From: Oculatella sp. LEGE 06141
GTDB taxonomy: Bacteria; Cyanobacteriota; Cyanobacteriia; Elainellales; Elainellaceae
Length of the DNA: 64,000 nt
Direction: 5' to 3'
NCBI RefSeq assembly: GCF_015207605.1
Contig: NZ_JADEWO010000003.1
Span: forward strand, 186,001 to 250,000
A program made the translations under genes and the position numbers. This document shows positions 19,301 through 28,900 of this stretch, piece by piece. The number at the start of each line of letters is the position of its first letter. The first letter of the stretch is position 1. The notes beneath the pieces were generated by a model. That model did not search any database, was not told the origin of the DNA, and saw only the letters and a program-made list of their open reading frames with translations.

Positions 19301-21168
19301 GGGTCTGGGAAGACTATCAGGTTGATCAAATTGTTGCCGACGGCAGCCTGTCTAATGGAGTTGTAACGTTACTGCCGCTGCGGTTTGAATCTGACGAAAC
19401 GCTGCTCACTTTCTCTGGGCAAGTGGGAGGAGAAGAACAGTCGGGTCAGCTTCGCGCCCAAAACGTCCCCGCAGAAGCCCTGGTAGATTTGTTTGATGTG
19501 CCGCTTGATATTGCAGGCGACCTCAACGCCACGGCAACGCTGTCGGGTAGCCTGGGAAATCCACAAGTGCTGGGGGAAATCACCCTGACCGATGCCACGC
19601 TTAGCGATACCGCCGTTCAGGGGGCGAGAAGCATCTTTGGCTATAGTGATGCCCGTCTCAACTTCGATGGCCGAGTGGTGGTCATTGAGGAAAATCAACC
19701 GCTCACCGTGGTTGGAAACATCCCTTACGCCTTCCCCTTTATGACCAGGCAGCCCGACACAGACGAACTGAGTCTGGACGTGGACGTTGCCAATGAGGGG
19801 TTGGGGCTAATCAACCTGCTTACCAATCAAGTAGCGTGGCGTGGTGGCGAAGGAGCCGTCAATCTTCAAGTTCGGGGCACGCTATCCCAACCGCGAGCAA
19901 ATGGAATTGCAACCTTTGATGGTGCCCGGTTCACCTCGCAAGCGTTGCCAGAACCGATCACTGATGTGACCGGAACGGTGCTGTTTAATACCGATCGCAT
20001 TGTGGTTGAATCGCTTCAGGGACAGTTTAGCGATGGTGCTGTTGCGGCTCAGGGGATCATTCCAATCTTCTTACCGCTTCCAGCAACTAGCCCCGATCGG
20101 GCTACACCGCTCACCGTAGCGTTAGATGGTATCGACCTCAACTTTAAAGGACTGTATAACGGCGGCGTGGAAGGACAGGCAATCATCACGGGCACTGCGC
20201 TTGCTCCGATGATTGGCGGTAACATTTTGCTTAGCAACGGTCGTATTGCTATTCCAGATGGCTCTGAAGCTGGTACCCCCGGTGCGGGTGGAGCCGGTAT
20301 CCCCGCCGCAGATGAGGAAACCCCCATTCAACTCGACAACTTAATGTTGACGCTGGGGAATAATTTGCAAGTCACTCGAGAACCGCTGCTTAGCTTTGTG
20401 GCAACAGGCGATTTAGTGGTCAACGGTACGCTTAGCGATCTGCGTCCAGACGGTGTTATTAATCTCCGCAGTGGTCAGGTTAATCTATTTACCAGCCAAT
20501 TCAATCTGGCGCGGCGTTATCCCAATACGGTGACGTTTGATCCCGATGATGGGCTAGATCCGTTCCTTGATGTGCAATTGGTGACCTCTGTTCTAGAGGT
20601 GACTCGGGCACCGTTATTCCAGCAATCTGCTTCGCCGTTCTTTAGTTCTGAAGTAGCGGATGTCAGCTCGGCAGCAGAGTTTGGCGAGGTTCAAACCGTT
20701 CGAGTCGAAGCAACCGTGACGGGGCCAGCCAGTGAAATCTACGACAACTTGGAACTCTCGAGCAGTCCGTCTCGTTCGGATACTGAGTTAATTGCCTTAT
20801 TGGGTGGCGGTTTCATTGATACGCTGGGTCGAGGAGATGCCACTTTGGCGATCGCCAACTTAGCGGGTTCTGCCTTGCTCAGCAATGTGCAAAACTTGAT
20901 CGGCAATACCTTGGGCTTAAGCGAGTTTCGCCTGTTTCCCACCACCATCATCAATGATGAAGAGCGCACTTCTACCTTTGGGCTGGCTGCTGAGCTAGGC
21001 ACCGACATTACTGACAATATTTCAGTCTCGCTGTTGCAGGTCTTGACGGCTGAAGTGCCCACGCAATATAACATCCGCTATCGCTTAACGGATGAATTCC
21101 TGCTGCGCGGTGCAACGAACCTATCGGGCGACAGCCGTGCGGTTCTGGAGTTTAGAACCAGTTTTTGA
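16366..21168 (+). CDS. TamB-like translocation/assembly module protein (DUF490)
   Basis: A very large (1600-residue) envelope protein of the TamB/AsmA-like family, cyanobacterial type. One N-terminal membrane anchor spans about residues 26-48; the rest should lie in the periplasm. Nearly the whole length is repeated beta-strand units (patterns such as GNLRADLDLAGAIDSPLLTG, GTLNGNFNLNIADLSNPQVV, GDLNATATLSGSLGNPQVLG), as expected for a long hydrophobic beta-groove that bridges inner and outer membranes. The C-terminal ~350 residues contain the DUF490 signature, including LRSGQVNLFTSQFNLAR and the final FRTSF. Known relatives move phospholipids or assist outer-membrane proteins. Start ATG follows GAGGACGAG. 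A tRNA gene follows 49 bases after the stop. Confidence 0.92.
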   Translation: MTNSPNSGQEPEPVTSRRSRLGWRRAGFLLAGVVLVGGIGGAWWAWVFIHEQLAPLIEQNLRQTLNRPVDLGDLETINLNGLRFGPSELPPTETDADRATVETVAVGFNLLELLTTRTLRLDITLAEADLYVDQTPDGRWIITEIQQQESEGPIRTELNEIRVRNSRLVVAPHPNVRQATDATDPPLPAAERSLITLTDVNGAAVFRNRNQQISYDVSGRLVSSGQLQIQGETDLETRETILRVRSQDLLATDVNQLIPLPLDLTAGLLNTDLEVQFPPDDEPLDLFGTVQFQDATVVIENVPNLFSQGNGTLRFNEQQIFFQNVRALYGEIPLIAGGSLHTQNGYNLTARVPNATVAQLLNTFDLDTPVPVAGNLRADLDLAGAIDSPLLTGIATSIRTARVDRVDVENVRTRFTLTPQGLTFNEIAANPTVGGQVTGNGRIEFGDRGGVVFDIQGQNVPGDPIARLYGFNAEQINIGQVNANAQVFGPLGDFQTIVNWRAPEGTYPAQGEIVVAGGTTQFRNTVLQVAGGTVRGRGQIVDRRWQAVVDASQIQLARFSSDLRGLFGGSFQLSGSLDDVRPEAIQAQGNAQFSRGIGPIDRSLTANVRWLGDRVRVDQATATGFRADGFVLTQVEGEGAPAITGLDLNLALQDYDLNELSFPIPEAVLVAGQADFTGRLTGTPASPNLVGALQLEGLAVNTIAFEPVLSGDIRYSAQGLDLNVAGSRDQIQVALNAQNRPTSFLIQRDETIAIGEGDGERLAAELRNFPLAVLNIAPAEQFGVGSVRGTLNGNFNLNIADLSNPQVVGEVAIADPALGYIAGDSFTGQIRYINGVATLNNGELQQAGSRYLISGNFDSQAKQLQGQITAEPGRVEDILTALQIFELSDFGRGFRSPTYDPAIAVAPVGVGNPNTSLLNQLRRFSEIAVLRQQQIAQREEANFLPDLSSLEGIFTGQVDIAFAPQTGVELDFSLRGQDWVWEDYQVDQIVADGSLSNGVVTLLPLRFESDETLLTFSGQVGGEEQSGQLRAQNVPAEALVDLFDVPLDIAGDLNATATLSGSLGNPQVLGEITLTDATLSDTAVQGARSIFGYSDARLNFDGRVVVIEENQPLTVVGNIPYAFPFMTRQPDTDELSLDVDVANEGLGLINLLTNQVAWRGGEGAVNLQVRGTLSQPRANGIATFDGARFTSQALPEPITDVTGTVLFNTDRIVVESLQGQFSDGAVAAQGIIPIFLPLPATSPDRATPLTVALDGIDLNFKGLYNGGVEGQAIITGTALAPMIGGNILLSNGRIAIPDGSEAGTPGAGGAGIPAADEETPIQLDNLMLTLGNNLQVTREPLLSFVATGDLVVNGTLSDLRPDGVINLRSGQVNLFTSQFNLARRYPNTVTFDPDDGLDPFLDVQLVTSVLEVTRAPLFQQSASPFFSSEVADVSSAAEFGEVQTVRVEATVTGPASEIYDNLELSSSPSRSDTELIALLGGGFIDTLGRGDATLAIANLAGSALLSNVQNLIGNTLGLSEFRLFPTTIINDEERTSTFGLAAELGTDITDNISVSLLQVLTAEVPTQYNIRYRLTDEFLLRGATNLSGDSRAVLEFRTSF

Positions 21169-21216
21169 TAACGCTTGTGTTTGTGCAGGAGGCTATGCTA
21201 TTCTTGAAATCCTTGC

Positions 21217-21290
21217 GGACGCATAGCTCAGTTGGTTAGAGCACCACGTTGACATCGTGGGGGTCACTGGTTCGAGTCCAGTTGTGTCCA
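21217..21290 (+). tRNA. trnV: tRNA-Val (anticodon GAC)
   Basis: A complete cloverleaf. Acceptor stem GGACGCA pairs with TGTGTCC (one G-T wobble); the D arm is TAGCTCAGTTGGTTAGAGCA; the anticodon arm is CCACG-TTGACAT-CGTGG with GAC in the middle; the T arm is ACTGG-TTCGAGT-CCAGT. The discriminator base is A and CCA is not encoded (TTC follows). It stands alone between the TamB-like gene and the convergent TPR-CPBP gene. Confidence 0.97.
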
Positions 21291-21372
21291 TTCTACAGAG
21301 TCTATTTTTCATAGCAGCCGTCTCAACTAATCGGTGCTGCGATCGCTACAATTGCTAATTTATGGACTAACT

Positions 21373-22587
21373 CTAGCCTGGAAACAGCAACAAAGTGCCG
21401 ACCAGCAGGGTGACAAGAATGGCGTTATAGGACGCATGATCGGCTGTACTGGCGAGAACTCCCATCTCTTCTGCCCGAATCGAATCCTTCGTTTTATGCC
21501 AGTGGCGATCGCGCACATACTTGTACCGACAGGCAAACAAAAAACCTGGCACAATTAAGACAAATCCACCCAAAAGCGGGATTCCAACTAATAGATGAAC
21601 CATGCCAAACTGGACGGAGCGAATACCAATTTTTCGCCAAGTGTTGGCACCTTTACGAAAGATTCGTTCCTCTAGCATTGCCCAAAATGGAATTCCTAGC
21701 AATAGCAATAGCCAAAAAGCAATCACAAAAACAACGGTCAATATTTTCAGGGTATTGCTGTTGAGGCCAGTGGCAATTGTTCCCAGAAAAGTATGCTCCA
21801 ACAAGGCAGGCGATGGGCTGACTGCCACATGTATCAACGCAACAGAATGCCGGATTATGTCAGCGGAATTAGCAAGAGAATGGCTCCCCCACTCTGGATA
21901 GGCTTCTACTAAGTTGAACGGCTGGAAAATAATGTTGCCAGGTTGACCAAACACAGCATCGGCCCATCCCCATCGCATGAAGGGCAGTGCATGATGATCT
22001 GCGAATGTGTACAGTTGTAGGGTTACTACAATGATTCCGATCGCGCGCAGATAAGTGAGAATGCCACAACCGAAATAGGTTTGCCAAATAAAATGAATTC
22101 GTGAGCGGTTTTTCCACAAATCTACAGCAATCAAAACAATAATACCTACCGAAAGCGCGATCGGTAGAGCATCCTTAATGCTTTCGATCCACGTTCCTTT
22201 TCCATAGGCTAAAACCCCAATAAATCCGATTAGGAAAAACAGGCGATACTTCAAAAAATTGAGAATGATCAGCCAATCTTTCGCTAGTTTTGCTCGAGTA
22301 TTTGAACGGGTACAATATTTCAAAAACTGGCCTGACATAGCGAGGCTAACAACTTTATAGAGTGCAGCGTAGTAACAGTCGGGTTGAAGCTCTAATGCTT
22401 GCTCAAAACTGGCGATCGCCTGCTCATATTGTCCAGCCTGGGTCAAGTACCAACCCCGATGGCAAAGCAAATTCGCTTGGGCTTGATTAGACCTCAGCGC
22501 ATTGCTGGTCGGCGGATGGTCTGGAGCGTTCCCCTCCTGCTCGGATGGCTCATTGTCATCGGTCGTAGAATCTCGACTAAAAGGCAT
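21373..22587 (-). CDS. TPR domain plus CPBP-family intramembrane metalloprotease-like protein
   Basis: A 404-residue membrane protein. Residues ~36-80 are one TPR-like unit (CHRGWYLTQAGQYEQAIASF), then a long hydrophobic region with about eight membrane segments. The three CPBP (Rce1/Abi) motifs are all present: EExxxR as Glu306-Glu307...Arg311 (EERIFR), FxxxH as Phe327...His331, and HxxxN as His384...Asn388. This supports a CAAX-protease/bacteriocin-processing-like fold with an intact predicted active site. The N-terminal 30 residues are polar and acidic. It is convergent with tRNA-Val and divergent from rpiA. Substrate unknown; some CPBP proteins are not proteases, so activity is inference. 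Confidence 0.8.
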   Translation of the reverse strand: MPFSRDSTTDDNEPSEQEGNAPDHPPTSNALRSNQAQANLLCHRGWYLTQAGQYEQAIASFEQALELQPDCYYAALYKVVSLAMSGQFLKYCTRSNTRAKLAKDWLIILNFLKYRLFFLIGFIGVLAYGKGTWIESIKDALPIALSVGIIVLIAVDLWKNRSRIHFIWQTYFGCGILTYLRAIGIIVVTLQLYTFADHHALPFMRWGWADAVFGQPGNIIFQPFNLVEAYPEWGSHSLANSADIIRHSVALIHVAVSPSPALLEHTFLGTIATGLNSNTLKILTVVFVIAFWLLLLLGIPFWAMLEERIFRKGANTWRKIGIRSVQFGMVHLLVGIPLLGGFVLIVPGFLFACRYKYVRDRHWHKTKDSIRAEEMGVLASTADHASYNAILVTLLVGTLLLFPG

Positions 22588-22692
22588 AAAGACTGAATTG
22601 ATGAGAATAAAGTGGGATTGGGCAGTTCAAACGATATGCTAGAAACCGTCTATCAATTAGACAACGTTCGTCTGTTTTAAGGAGGTTCTACA

Positions 22693-23403
22693 ATGACGGC
22701 AGGGCACGATCCTGTAAAGTTGATGAAGCAGCAGGTCGGCAGATCGGCGGCTGAGCGAGTGCAATCTGGGTCTATTGTTGGTTTGGGAACGGGATCAACA
22801 ACTGCCTTTGCCATTCAGTTTATTGGTGAGCGTCTTAAATCTGGTGACTTGAAAGATATCAAAGGCGTTCCAACTTCTTTCCAAGCGTCGGTTTTAGCAA
22901 AGCAATATGGAATTCCTCTCACAACTCTAGATGAGATTGAGACAATTGATATTGCAATTGATGGAGCAGATGAAGTTGATCCGCAAAAGAATTTAATCAA
23001 GGGCGGTGGAGCAGCTCATACTCGCGAGAAGGTGGTCGATGGCCTGGCCGACCTGTTTATTGTTGTGGTTGATAGCTCCAAAATTGTCGATCAATTGGGT
23101 ACTACGTTTCCGTTGCCAGTTGAGGTTTTGCCAATGGCTGTTAGTCCAGTTACACGGGCGATCGAAAAGCTAGGCGGCAAATCGGAACTGCGGATGGGAG
23201 TGAAGAAGGATGGCCCTGTAATTACCGATCAAGGCAATATGGTTCTAGATGTTGACTTTGGGGCGATCGCGGACCCAGCCGCCTTGGAGAAAACAATCAA
23301 CAACATTCCAGGCGTTCTAGAAAACGGCCTATTTGTTGGTTTGGCGGATGTCGTGCTGATCGGTGAAATTCAAGGGGAACAGCCCTCTGTGCGGGAACTC
23401 TAA
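22693..23403 (+). CDS. rpiA: Ribose-5-phosphate isomerase A
   Basis: Interconverts ribose-5-phosphate and ribulose-5-phosphate in the Calvin and pentose phosphate cycles. 236 residues. Substrate-binding motifs are visible: [10 protein letters not shown] (30-39), DGADEVD near residue 95 and [11 protein letters not shown] just after. A strong AAGGAGG lies eight to ten bases before the ATG. Monocistronic in appearance, followed by a bidirectional terminator shared with the convergent pseudopilin gene. Confidence 0.97.
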   Translation: MTAGHDPVKLMKQQVGRSAAERVQSGSIVGLGTGSTTAFAIQFIGERLKSGDLKDIKGVPTSFQASVLAKQYGIPLTTLDEIETIDIAIDGADEVDPQKNLIKGGGAAHTREKVVDGLADLFIVVVDSSKIVDQLGTTFPLPVEVLPMAVSPVTRAIEKLGGKSELRMGVKKDGPVITDQGNMVLDVDFGAIADPAALEKTINNIPGVLENGLFVGLADVVLIGEIQGEQPSVREL

Positions 23404-23505
23404 CGCAATCAGTGAAGGGTTGAACTCCTATCCATTTGATGATGCGTACGGAGCCTACTTTAATACTCGTCAGCATTGAAGCAGCGTAACTCAACCACAA
23501 TTGAA

Positions 23506-23531
23506 AAGGCAGAGGGATAGCCCTCTGCCTT
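23506..23531. terminator. Bidirectional terminator between rpiA and the pseudopilin gene
   Basis: Perfect 11-bp stem AAGGCAGAGGG/CCCTCTGCCTT with loop ATAG. On the minus strand it is followed by TTTTCAATT, a fair T-run, about 40 bases past the pseudopilin stop. On the plus strand the tail is TGTGTTGT, weaker, about 100 bases past rpiA. Confidence 0.65.
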
Positions 23532-23569
23532 GTGTTGTATTCGGATGAAAGTTTAGATGCAGTAACGAG

Positions 23570-24097
23570 TTAGGGACACAGCGTAGCGTCGTCTCCACGG
23601 CTCAACGTTTGTGTGGCTCCCAGGATCGTTTGCAAAACGACACACCGTCTGCTTCCGCCCGTGGCTGGGGTTGTAACTCGAATGGCAATGGGTAAATTTA
23701 GATCGGCAGCAACGGTTCCGGAGGCATCAAACTGAATTTGACTGACGGCAGTACCAGCATTGTCTACCGCTTGCAGATTAATGGCGGTAGGCGAGATCTC
23801 GCCAACGCCTAATTGTTGGGTAATTCCTCTCACTGTAATTGTCGGAGGAATAGCGGTTGGATTGAAGCCAAGGATTTGAGGCTGGCGGCTGCGAATTGCG
23901 TCTGACTGAGTTTGCCGGATTCCCTGGAGAATCTGATCGCTCATGGCCGTTGCCCGTCGATTGTTCAAGAAAGCCAGCCAGCTTGGAGCGGCGATCGCCG
24001 CCAACGCTCCAACAATTGCTATGACGATCAGCAGTTCGATGAGTGAGAATCCGGCGATCGAACGCTTTGGACATCCCTTATTTGTCATGTTCTCCAC
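23570..24097 (-). CDS. Type II secretion/type IV pilus-like pseudopilin (FimT/GspH-like)
   Basis: Prepilin-like protein of 175 residues. A short basic leader ends at Gly16 and is followed by FSLIELLIVIAIVGALAAIAAP, the methylation/cleavage site and hydrophobic helix, with the conserved Glu at position +5. The C-terminal part is beta-rich with two Cys near the end, as in FimT/GspH minor pilins. The first codon is GTG, and an ATG three codons later is an alternative. It is the last gene of the hps cluster and follows hpsC by 36 bases, so it probably acts with HpsB and HpsC in a pseudopilus. Its leader should be cut by PilD. Confidence 0.85.
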   Translation of the reverse strand: MENMTNKGCPKRSIAGFSLIELLIVIAIVGALAAIAAPSWLAFLNNRRATAMSDQILQGIRQTQSDAIRSRQPQILGFNPTAIPPTITVRGITQQLGVGEISPTAINLQAVDNAGTAVSQIQFDASGTVAADLNLPIAIRVTTPATGGSRRCVVLQTILGATQTLSRGDDATLCP

Positions 24098-24133
24098 GCT
24101 CAGTCTATATAGTTCAGTTGAAATGTCTTGAGA

Positions 24134-25138
24134 CTAGTTGGTTGTTGCCCCTGGGTTTTTGCCGAGAACTCCACGGCTAAGAACCTGGGTTTGTAATGTA
24201 GGCAAAAACCCAGCATCCGATCGCACGCCTGCTCGACCGTAAGCATTGCCTCTAACAAACAGAAGCACATCACGATTTTCCCCTGCGCTCAGTCCGATGT
24301 TTACACAGGCGTAAACGCTTCTGACACCGCTAAACTTTCCAGTTAGCATCGAATTTGGAGGAGACATGCTGTATCCAGTGGGGCAGGTGGAAAAGTTAGT
24401 TGAGGTGATGACGGCTCCACTGCCATCATCCACAAAGTCAACCAACGTGACTGGATCACCCGTGGGGCGCGCACTGGGTTTGACATCATTCTTATCCAGA
24501 GGCCACTTATCAAACGATCCTAATGAAGCAGGGTTGGCATAGCCTGCCACTGCGTCACCTTTACTATTGAACTGAGTCAGAGCATAACGAGTGATTCTGG
24601 CGCGTCCTTTCCAGATGTCCGTCGGTTGATTGAGTGCCAGTGAATACACCACCAGTGAATACGAACTGGCTGCCTGACAGGGTGTGCCAACGGCTTCAGT
24701 ATTCTTGGCGCATTTGTCTCGAACCGCGCTAGGAATGGGTTGTTGCTTCCAAAAAGCGATGATAGGAACGCTTCTGTCAGTCTTAAGGGTAGCCGGAATG
24801 TAGTCGGCAAGTCCCGGACAGTAGGGAATTGGCGGGTTCTTGCTGAGGTCTTCTGTTTGACCTGCCAGACATTCACCGGTGTAGATGTAGGTTGCTTCAC
24901 GCAGCTCTGCACCGATGTAGTCCAAAGCGAGCTGCATTTCCCGTTGCGTTTCGGTGAGTGAAGACTCGCGCTGATCGGTGGTAGTCAGTTCTACAACAAC
25001 ATACATCAAGCCAGAAACAATGCCGCCTGCAATTAACATGACAACCAGCAGTTCAAGGAGCGTGAATCCTTTCGTTCGCTGCTGGCTAAATGCGTACCGG
25101 AAGCGCCTCATTCGAGAGAGTAAAGATGTTTTCACCAT
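24134..25138 (-). CDS. hpsC: Hormogonium polysaccharide secretion pseudopilin HpsC-like
   Basis: Pseudopilin of about 334 residues. The leader MVKTSLLSRMRRFRYAFSQQ is basic and ends at Gly24, before FTLLELLVVMLIAGGIVSG with Glu at +5. The large C-terminal domain (~280 residues) includes TQREMQLALDYIGAELREA, shared by the PilW/GspJ-like pseudopilins, and several Cys. An in-frame GTG at 25198 would overlap the end of hpsB by ten bases and give an unusually long leader, so the ATG at 25138 is preferred. The HpsC name rests on its place after hpsA-hpsB and its length; in Nostoc punctiforme these genes are needed for hormogonium polysaccharide release and gliding. Confidence 0.78.
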   Translation of the reverse strand: MVKTSLLSRMRRFRYAFSQQRTKGFTLLELLVVMLIAGGIVSGLMYVVVELTTTDQRESSLTETQREMQLALDYIGAELREATYIYTGECLAGQTEDLSKNPPIPYCPGLADYIPATLKTDRSVPIIAFWKQQPIPSAVRDKCAKNTEAVGTPCQAASSYSLVVYSLALNQPTDIWKGRARITRYALTQFNSKGDAVAGYANPASLGSFDKWPLDKNDVKPSARPTGDPVTLVDFVDDGSGAVITSTNFSTCPTGYSMSPPNSMLTGKFSGVRSVYACVNIGLSAGENRDVLLFVRGNAYGRAGVRSDAGFLPTLQTQVLSRGVLGKNPGATTN

Positions 25139-25188
25139 GATTGTTTTGCCCAGCTTGGGTTGGTTTAGTCCTAAGAGCTTCAGGTACG

Positions 25189-25962
25189 CTAATCGCACGC
25201 ACGTGCAGTGTTCGTAGTTTGGTAGTTACAGAGGGCAAAGCTCTGATCGCTCCAGGTGATATTGGAGTAGAAAACGGCCAGGGGGCGTTTACGCTGGCTT
25301 CCCTGTCCGGACGTTAGCTGTAAAGATGCCTGCCTGACAGGATTATCTAACCCAGTCAGGGTGTTGTTGTCGCCGGCGATCGCCGCATAAACCCGAAGGC
25401 CGATCTGAAAATTGGTCGGTCGATTCTTATTTGTGGCTTTTTCTCCATCTGAAATCGCATTTGCGGTTTGGGTTCGATAGATCTGCACTAAAAAGTCGGT
25501 TTCGCAATCGCCGTCAATATCCACCTTAAGTGCTGTGTTGGCTGGAATTTGCTGACCTGTATACGTCCCACAACTGCTACGGATAGACTTCATCTGCGCT
25601 GAAATAGCGGAGGGAGGCGCATATGTTTCTGGCTTGGTAAGCCCGGTCACTATTGCTGGCAATTTGTCGGGATAGTGTTCGCTTTTTTCGACTAATACCT
25701 GAATGCGATCGATCTCTCCTTGTGCAAGCTGAAACGCTTGTTCTGCCCGTCGATTTTGAACTCGGGTTGCCGTTGCCACAAACAAAGGAGGTGTCACCAT
25801 AACCACGGTGAGGCTAATGATAGCGATCGCCATCAAACACTCTAATAACGTAAACCCTTGTTCTAAGCGACTATCTTGAGACGGCGGGTGTTTGGCGGAT
25901 TGGGGAGGGGGGGTAGCCCCCCTCCTGCTGAGTTGCTGTAATAGGACAGTGAGCAGTGACAT
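25189..25962 (-). CDS. hpsB: Hormogonium polysaccharide secretion pseudopilin HpsB-like
   Basis: Pseudopilin of 257 residues. A long leader (~36 residues, with a Pro-rich stretch) ends at Gly36 before FTLLECLMAIAIISLTVVMV, with Glu at +5 (Glu41). The next segment RRAEQAFQLAQGEIDRIQVL is typical of PilV/GspI-type minor pilins. The C-terminal region has four Cys (CGTY, CETDF, CNYQ, ACD). It starts 15 bases after hpsA ends and its end abuts hpsC, so hpsA-hpsB-hpsC are almost certainly one operon. The leader is longer than usual, and the true start could lie internally, but no better ATG is present before the cleavage site. Confidence 0.8.
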   Translation of the reverse strand: MSLLTVLLQQLSRRGATPPPQSAKHPPSQDSRLEQGFTLLECLMAIAIISLTVVMVTPPLFVATATRVQNRRAEQAFQLAQGEIDRIQVLVEKSEHYPDKLPAIVTGLTKPETYAPPSAISAQMKSIRSSCGTYTGQQIPANTALKVDIDGDCETDFLVQIYRTQTANAISDGEKATNKNRPTNFQIGLRVYAAIAGDNNTLTGLDNPVRQASLQLTSGQGSQRKRPLAVFYSNITWSDQSFALCNYQTTNTARACD

Positions 25963-25977
25963 GGGTGGCTACCTCGT

Positions 25978-28900
25978 TTAAGATCCAGTCGCAAGCGGAG
26001 GACATACCGTATTTACCTGAAGGCACAAGTTCCGAATGAACGGATCGTTAGCCGGAGGTTCGTTGTAGAACTCACTACGAATGGCTTGTGAGGTTACAAA
26101 TCGCTGTGCGATCGGGCCAGCCGGCGCATATTGTAGCCCTACATCGTAACCCCAGAGACGGTTCGGTGGTTCGTAGTATCGAATGACCTCTGCATCTACT
26201 GTGGTTTGGTTGGTTTCAAATGAATCCTGGTCAAACGGAGCAGTAGCATAGTTGCTGAAGTTGAGTTGAATAAACGACCCGGAAATGTAGAGCTTTTTAC
26301 CACTCCAGTCCTCAATGAATCGAGGGAAGTTGTGCAAACCGCCATAGGATTGCTTGGGACGCGATGGCACAATGCCGCTGATCAGAATTGAGTTGACCCG
26401 CGTTAAATCTTTGGCAACATTTCGAGCCTTAACGCTGTTTACCGCGTAGTAAGCCTTGTCGTAGCCATCGCCAGTGTGGCGCATCGGGTCGCCAGAATTA
26501 GTAATCACGATGGGTGAGGTTTCGGAGGTTTCGGCTGCTAGTACGGGTCTGTCCAGTTCAGCGATGTTGGTTCGCATCCAGTAAACGCCGTTCGTGTTAG
26601 CCGCAGTCACTACACTGGGGCGGTTCTGGTTCAAGTAAGACGTGGCGATTTGAGTGGGAACGGCATTATTCTCCATGCAACCATAGAACTTGTTGCTCAC
26701 CTTCAAGCTGGTGCTGCCAGCTTGACCAAGCGTCATAAACCCATCTTCAATACTGCCGTCGCAGAAGTTGTCTGAAAGGATGGTAATGCCATCAGCCAGA
26801 ATTTCAGACGGTCGCCACTGATCCTTTTCTTTCTGAGAAAACTCAGTAGTGTTTAGATCTTTGCGGTTGTAGAAGTTGTCGGCTGTGTAGTTATCTGCCA
26901 ATTTGGTGTTGAACTCTTCCAGGCGATTGGCATCGTCTCGTGTTTCTTGACCATTGGAACTGAACCGCTGGTGCAGGTTGAAATCGCCCTGAATATAGAC
27001 GGGGTTATCGGATACGAACGACAATCCACGACCATCGTCACCGTCGCGCCAAACAAACATTCCACGCCGGATGCGGAAACCGTTTGGTCGGCGATCTGGA
27101 TCGGCAAAGTAATCAACAGGTTTTGTGCTAATCCGGTTGGTTTCGTTGTATGGCGGGTCGGTTGAGTTAAAGGCATCTGTAGCCGTCGCAGATACATTCA
27201 TGCGGCAAGTAGCCGTTTGCAGATCGTCATTCTTCTTGCACTTGCTCCAGGTTGCTCCTGAGGTTCTGGGTCGAACGATGTTGTTCTCCGAGACAGCGTC
27301 TTCGCGGAAGGCATAAACGATGCCACTTGGAGGTAGCCAGGGTTTGTTGTTGAGTTTGCTGCTGGGTGAACGCATCAACTTTAGATCCATGTCTAGCGTT
27401 CGAACACTCATCATTTCTCGACCGTTGAAGAAGGCTCCATCTTTGAGCGCGACACTGAGAACCTTGGCACTACCAGCAGCACCAGATGCACTATCTGGAC
27501 AGTTGGGTGTGCATTTAATTAAATTCTCGCGGTTGCTGTTTGGAAGGAGAGCTGCATTGGTTTTGTCTACTGCTGGAAGATTCCAGTCGGTTAAATATCG
27601 AGGGCTGAGAGCAATATCGGATGGCCGAACCACTGTGTAAATTGCTCGTGGATTAGCCTGAACGTTGACTTTATCAATGTATGCATCGAAAAAGTCTCGC
27701 GTTCTCTGCAAGGGAACCCCACTACTTTCGTCGTGGCTATCGAGCTTGCTGTAGTCAAGGTCAATTCGTTTCTTGGGTTCATTCGTGATGTTCCCGTCTA
27801 AAGTCGGATCATAGGTTGTAAAGATCGAGTGGAGAATTGGATATCGTGCTCTCTTGGAGCAAAGAAGGAGTAGCGGCTCCTCAAGGCGTTGGTTGTACCA
27901 ATTATCAGGTATAGGCGGCACCTTCTTTTTGATCTCGGCGCTCGCTAACTTTTCCCATAGATCACAGGTAAGGCTTTGTTGGTTCTTAGAGAAGCCATAG
28001 TGGCGATCGCGTTCTACCTGTTGTTTATCAATCACCAGACGAGCCAGCGCAGTGATCGAATCCATTGTGGTTTTATTTGCGCCGCTCAGTTTCGTTCCCC
28101 AACGCTCTAGCATCCAGACGAATACATCTGGATTATTTGAACCTGTCGCATTCACCCATGCGCCATTATCCGTGGCATTATTCGGATTGATCTTGGCTTT
28201 GTACAAGAGGAGTTCGGGATCTGGTACCGTCAGCGGAGGAACAGCGGCTGTCCCCTTTAGCAGCGATCGAAGAGCACCGCGCAGTCCATTGTTGATTGCT
28301 CCATCGCCCTGTCCTGGTGGGCCAATGAGGTTGCCAGGAAGATTTTGAATGTCAAGCTGTTCTAAGTAGTTGACGTTGTAAGCTAACATGCCCAACGTGC
28401 AAGAGGCACTGTAAAGCGTACTCTTGTCGGCTGGACTGAGAGTATCGAAGGTGGCTCCGTTATCTATTAGCCGGATGACATTACGCAGCATAGAGAAGTC
28501 GCCCCACATCGCCATTTTGGGATAGGGATGAACATCTCCGCCGTTGCTGTCTTGCTGAGGCTGAAAAGAGGGAGCGCCACCTGCTGGATCACCCGCATAC
28601 AGCGCTAAGTTTTTCAGCGCTCTCATTAATGGAGTGCCCGATTTAAAGTCGTCTTTTTTCGGAACGCTGTATTCCCATCCGTTGGTTCCCTGCCCTCGGA
28701 AGAAGTTACTGATGATAGGAGCTGGGTTGCCGTTCTCATCCTTAACGTTCTGAAATGTGCTGGCAGGCAGCCCCAACGCTAAATTCCTAAATGTGGCGCT
28801 TTCTTCCAGTGTCTTTGCTGTGCCGGGATGAACCGTTAAAGCGAGGCAAGCGGCTGGAATATCAACACCGGAGGGACTGTCTTTGTGGTAGATTGCAGCC

